NCBI GenBank assembly: GCA_964415185.1
Contig: CAYPZI010000076.1
Coordinates: forward strand, 1 to 13,240
Reading direction: 5' to 3'
From: CAYVBJ01 sp964415185
GTDB lineage: Bacteria; Bacteroidota; Rhodothermia; Balneolales; Balneolaceae
DNA length: 13,240 nucleotides
Part shown: positions 12,403 to 13,240 of the stretch, piece by piece
Position numbering within the stretch: position 1 is the stretch's first letter
Layout: each line of letters begins with the position of its first letter
Notes under the pieces: model-generated
What the model was told of the DNA's origin: nothing
Database searches by the model: none
Seen by the model: only the letters and a program-made list of their open reading frames with translations
Program-made: the position numbers and the translations under genes

Positions 12403-13240
12403 ATGGAACTGTTAAAAATGAGAGTTTTTCGAACTTATATCTTTTTTACGTTATTTGTGCTGCCGGTATTCACTTCGGTTCAGGCACAGGATCCCGTTGG
12501 ATGGCTGCGTTTGGGACAGGAAGCACTCAATCGCGGTAACATGGAAGAAGCTCTTGGCCTGTGGCTCGAAGCAAGGGATTCACTCGAAGTTCCATTTGCC
12601 GCTATTGGATTCGAATTTATTCGCACAGCGGCCAGGGAGAAGCAGAATAATTTTTACGGAGAGGCGACAGAAATGTACGAGTGGGCTATTTCGGCACCGC
12701 CTGATTCACTGAACCGGCCTTATCTCAGGCAGGAAATCGATCGCCTCAGGCCTTTAACAGGAGATGGCATCTACCGACAATGGAGGGAATGGCTGAATCA
12801 GTCGGATAGTCAGTTGTCGGTAGATATGAAAGGATACTGGATTCAAATGGATCCTCTGCCGTCAACTGATGAAAACGAGCGGCTGATCGAGCATTGGATT
12901 CGAATTACCGAAGCTATTGCCAGGTTTAATAAGAACAGCAGCACCGTTTACGGAACTGACGATCGTGCCATTCCATACGTGCGTTACGGTGAACCGGATC
13001 GCAAACAGACAGGCAGGCTTACATTTCAGTTCGAGAGAATTGCAGAGTGGCTTCAGCGTCAGGTCGATATAGCGTCGAGAACCGATCCGGACCGTGATGG
13101 GTTTATTGAAGCAAGCCTTGACGACACACGGGACAGTGTTGATATTCAAAACATGATTCAGCCATTTCAGCGGAATCCCGAATACGAGGTCTGGATCTAC
13201 GACCGCATTCCAACCCGGGAGGACGAGCCGCTGCTCTTTA
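12403..13240 (+). CDS. GWxTD domain-containing exported protein, 5' part (runs off the window)
   Basis: Open from ATG at 12403 (or the in-frame ATG at 12418) to the window edge, 279 codons with no stop. Residues about 7-28 are a signal peptide ending VQAQ, so the protein is exported. The N-terminal part (32-96) has TPR-like helices: WLRLGQEALNRGNMEEALGL and later EATEMYEWAI. The hallmark region is VYGTDDRAIPYVRYGEPDR (182-200), which matches the GWxTD domain pattern of TD followed by YVRYGEPD, though the GW pair reads VY here. EYEVWIYD near residue 260 is also typical. GWxTD proteins are found mainly in Bacteroidota and relatives; their function is not established. It is divergent from dnaX with a 145-bp spacer. 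Confidence 0.8.
   Translation, partial: MELLKMRVFRTYIFFTLFVLPVFTSVQAQDPVGWLRLGQEALNRGNMEEALGLWLEARDSLEVPFAAIGFEFIRTAAREKQNNFYGEATEMYEWAISAPPDSLNRPYLRQEIDRLRPLTGDGIYRQWREWLNQSDSQLSVDMKGYWIQMDPLPSTDENERLIEHWIRITEAIARFNKNSSTVYGTDDRAIPYVRYGEPDRKQTGRLTFQFERIAEWLQRQVDIASRTDPDRDGFIEASLDDTRDSVDIQNMIQPFQRNPEYEVWIYDRIPTREDEPLLF

Overview
The window reads as chromosomal DNA from a Bacteroidota-type bacterium, probably the Balneolales/Rhodothermales side of the phylum. Reasons: most starts lack a Shine-Dalgarno sequence, A+T-rich spacers carry TAnnTTTG-like -7 boxes, and there is a GWxTD-type exported protein, a TonB C-terminal lipoprotein and an M1 peptidase of the usual Bacteroidota kind. The exact lineage is inference. 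Coding is dense. No tRNA, rRNA, CRISPR array, insertion sequence or prophage gene was seen, and no gene-free stretch reaches 300 bases.

Layout. (1) 1-181, minus: N-terminal fragment of an exported protein, preceded by a 120-bp block that is about 90% A+T. (2) 387-2247, minus: mnmE (tRNA modification GTPase) and a small TonB_C-domain lipoprotein. (3) 2465-2806, plus: a small three-helix membrane protein, with short-period tandem repeats on both sides (7 bp upstream, 7 bp then 9 bp downstream). (4) 3045-5536, minus: malic enzyme, a 7Fe ferredoxin (FdxA type) and folP (dihydropteroate synthase); the 3' end of folP runs into a copy of the 9-bp-period repeat. (5) 5592-7077, minus: two overlapping genes, a winged-helix protein with a degenerate nucleotidyltransferase-like domain and a DUF6036-type nucleotidyltransferase-like protein. 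This is the most accessory-looking part and resembles an AbiE/MNT-type two-gene module. (6) 7317-9203, minus: secreted M1 zinc metallopeptidase. (7) 9351-12257, minus: the conserved dnaX-ybaB-recR cluster for the replication clamp loader, a nucleoid-associated protein and recombination repair. (8) 12403-13240, plus: 5' part of a GWxTD-domain exported protein, divergent from dnaX.

The strongest unusual signal is in dnaX. Two runs of nine A residues lie 25 bases apart, just after the clamp-loader core. A -1 shift, or one added A in the mRNA, at either run reaches a stop within a few codons, giving gamma-like products of 374 or 387 residues against 609 for the full protein. This would match the tau/gamma arrangements known in E. 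coli and Thermus. The same protein lacks the four-cysteine zinc module usual in bacterial DnaX. The winged-helix/DUF6036 pair is the best candidate for a poorly described system; both members appear to have lost catalytic acidic residues.
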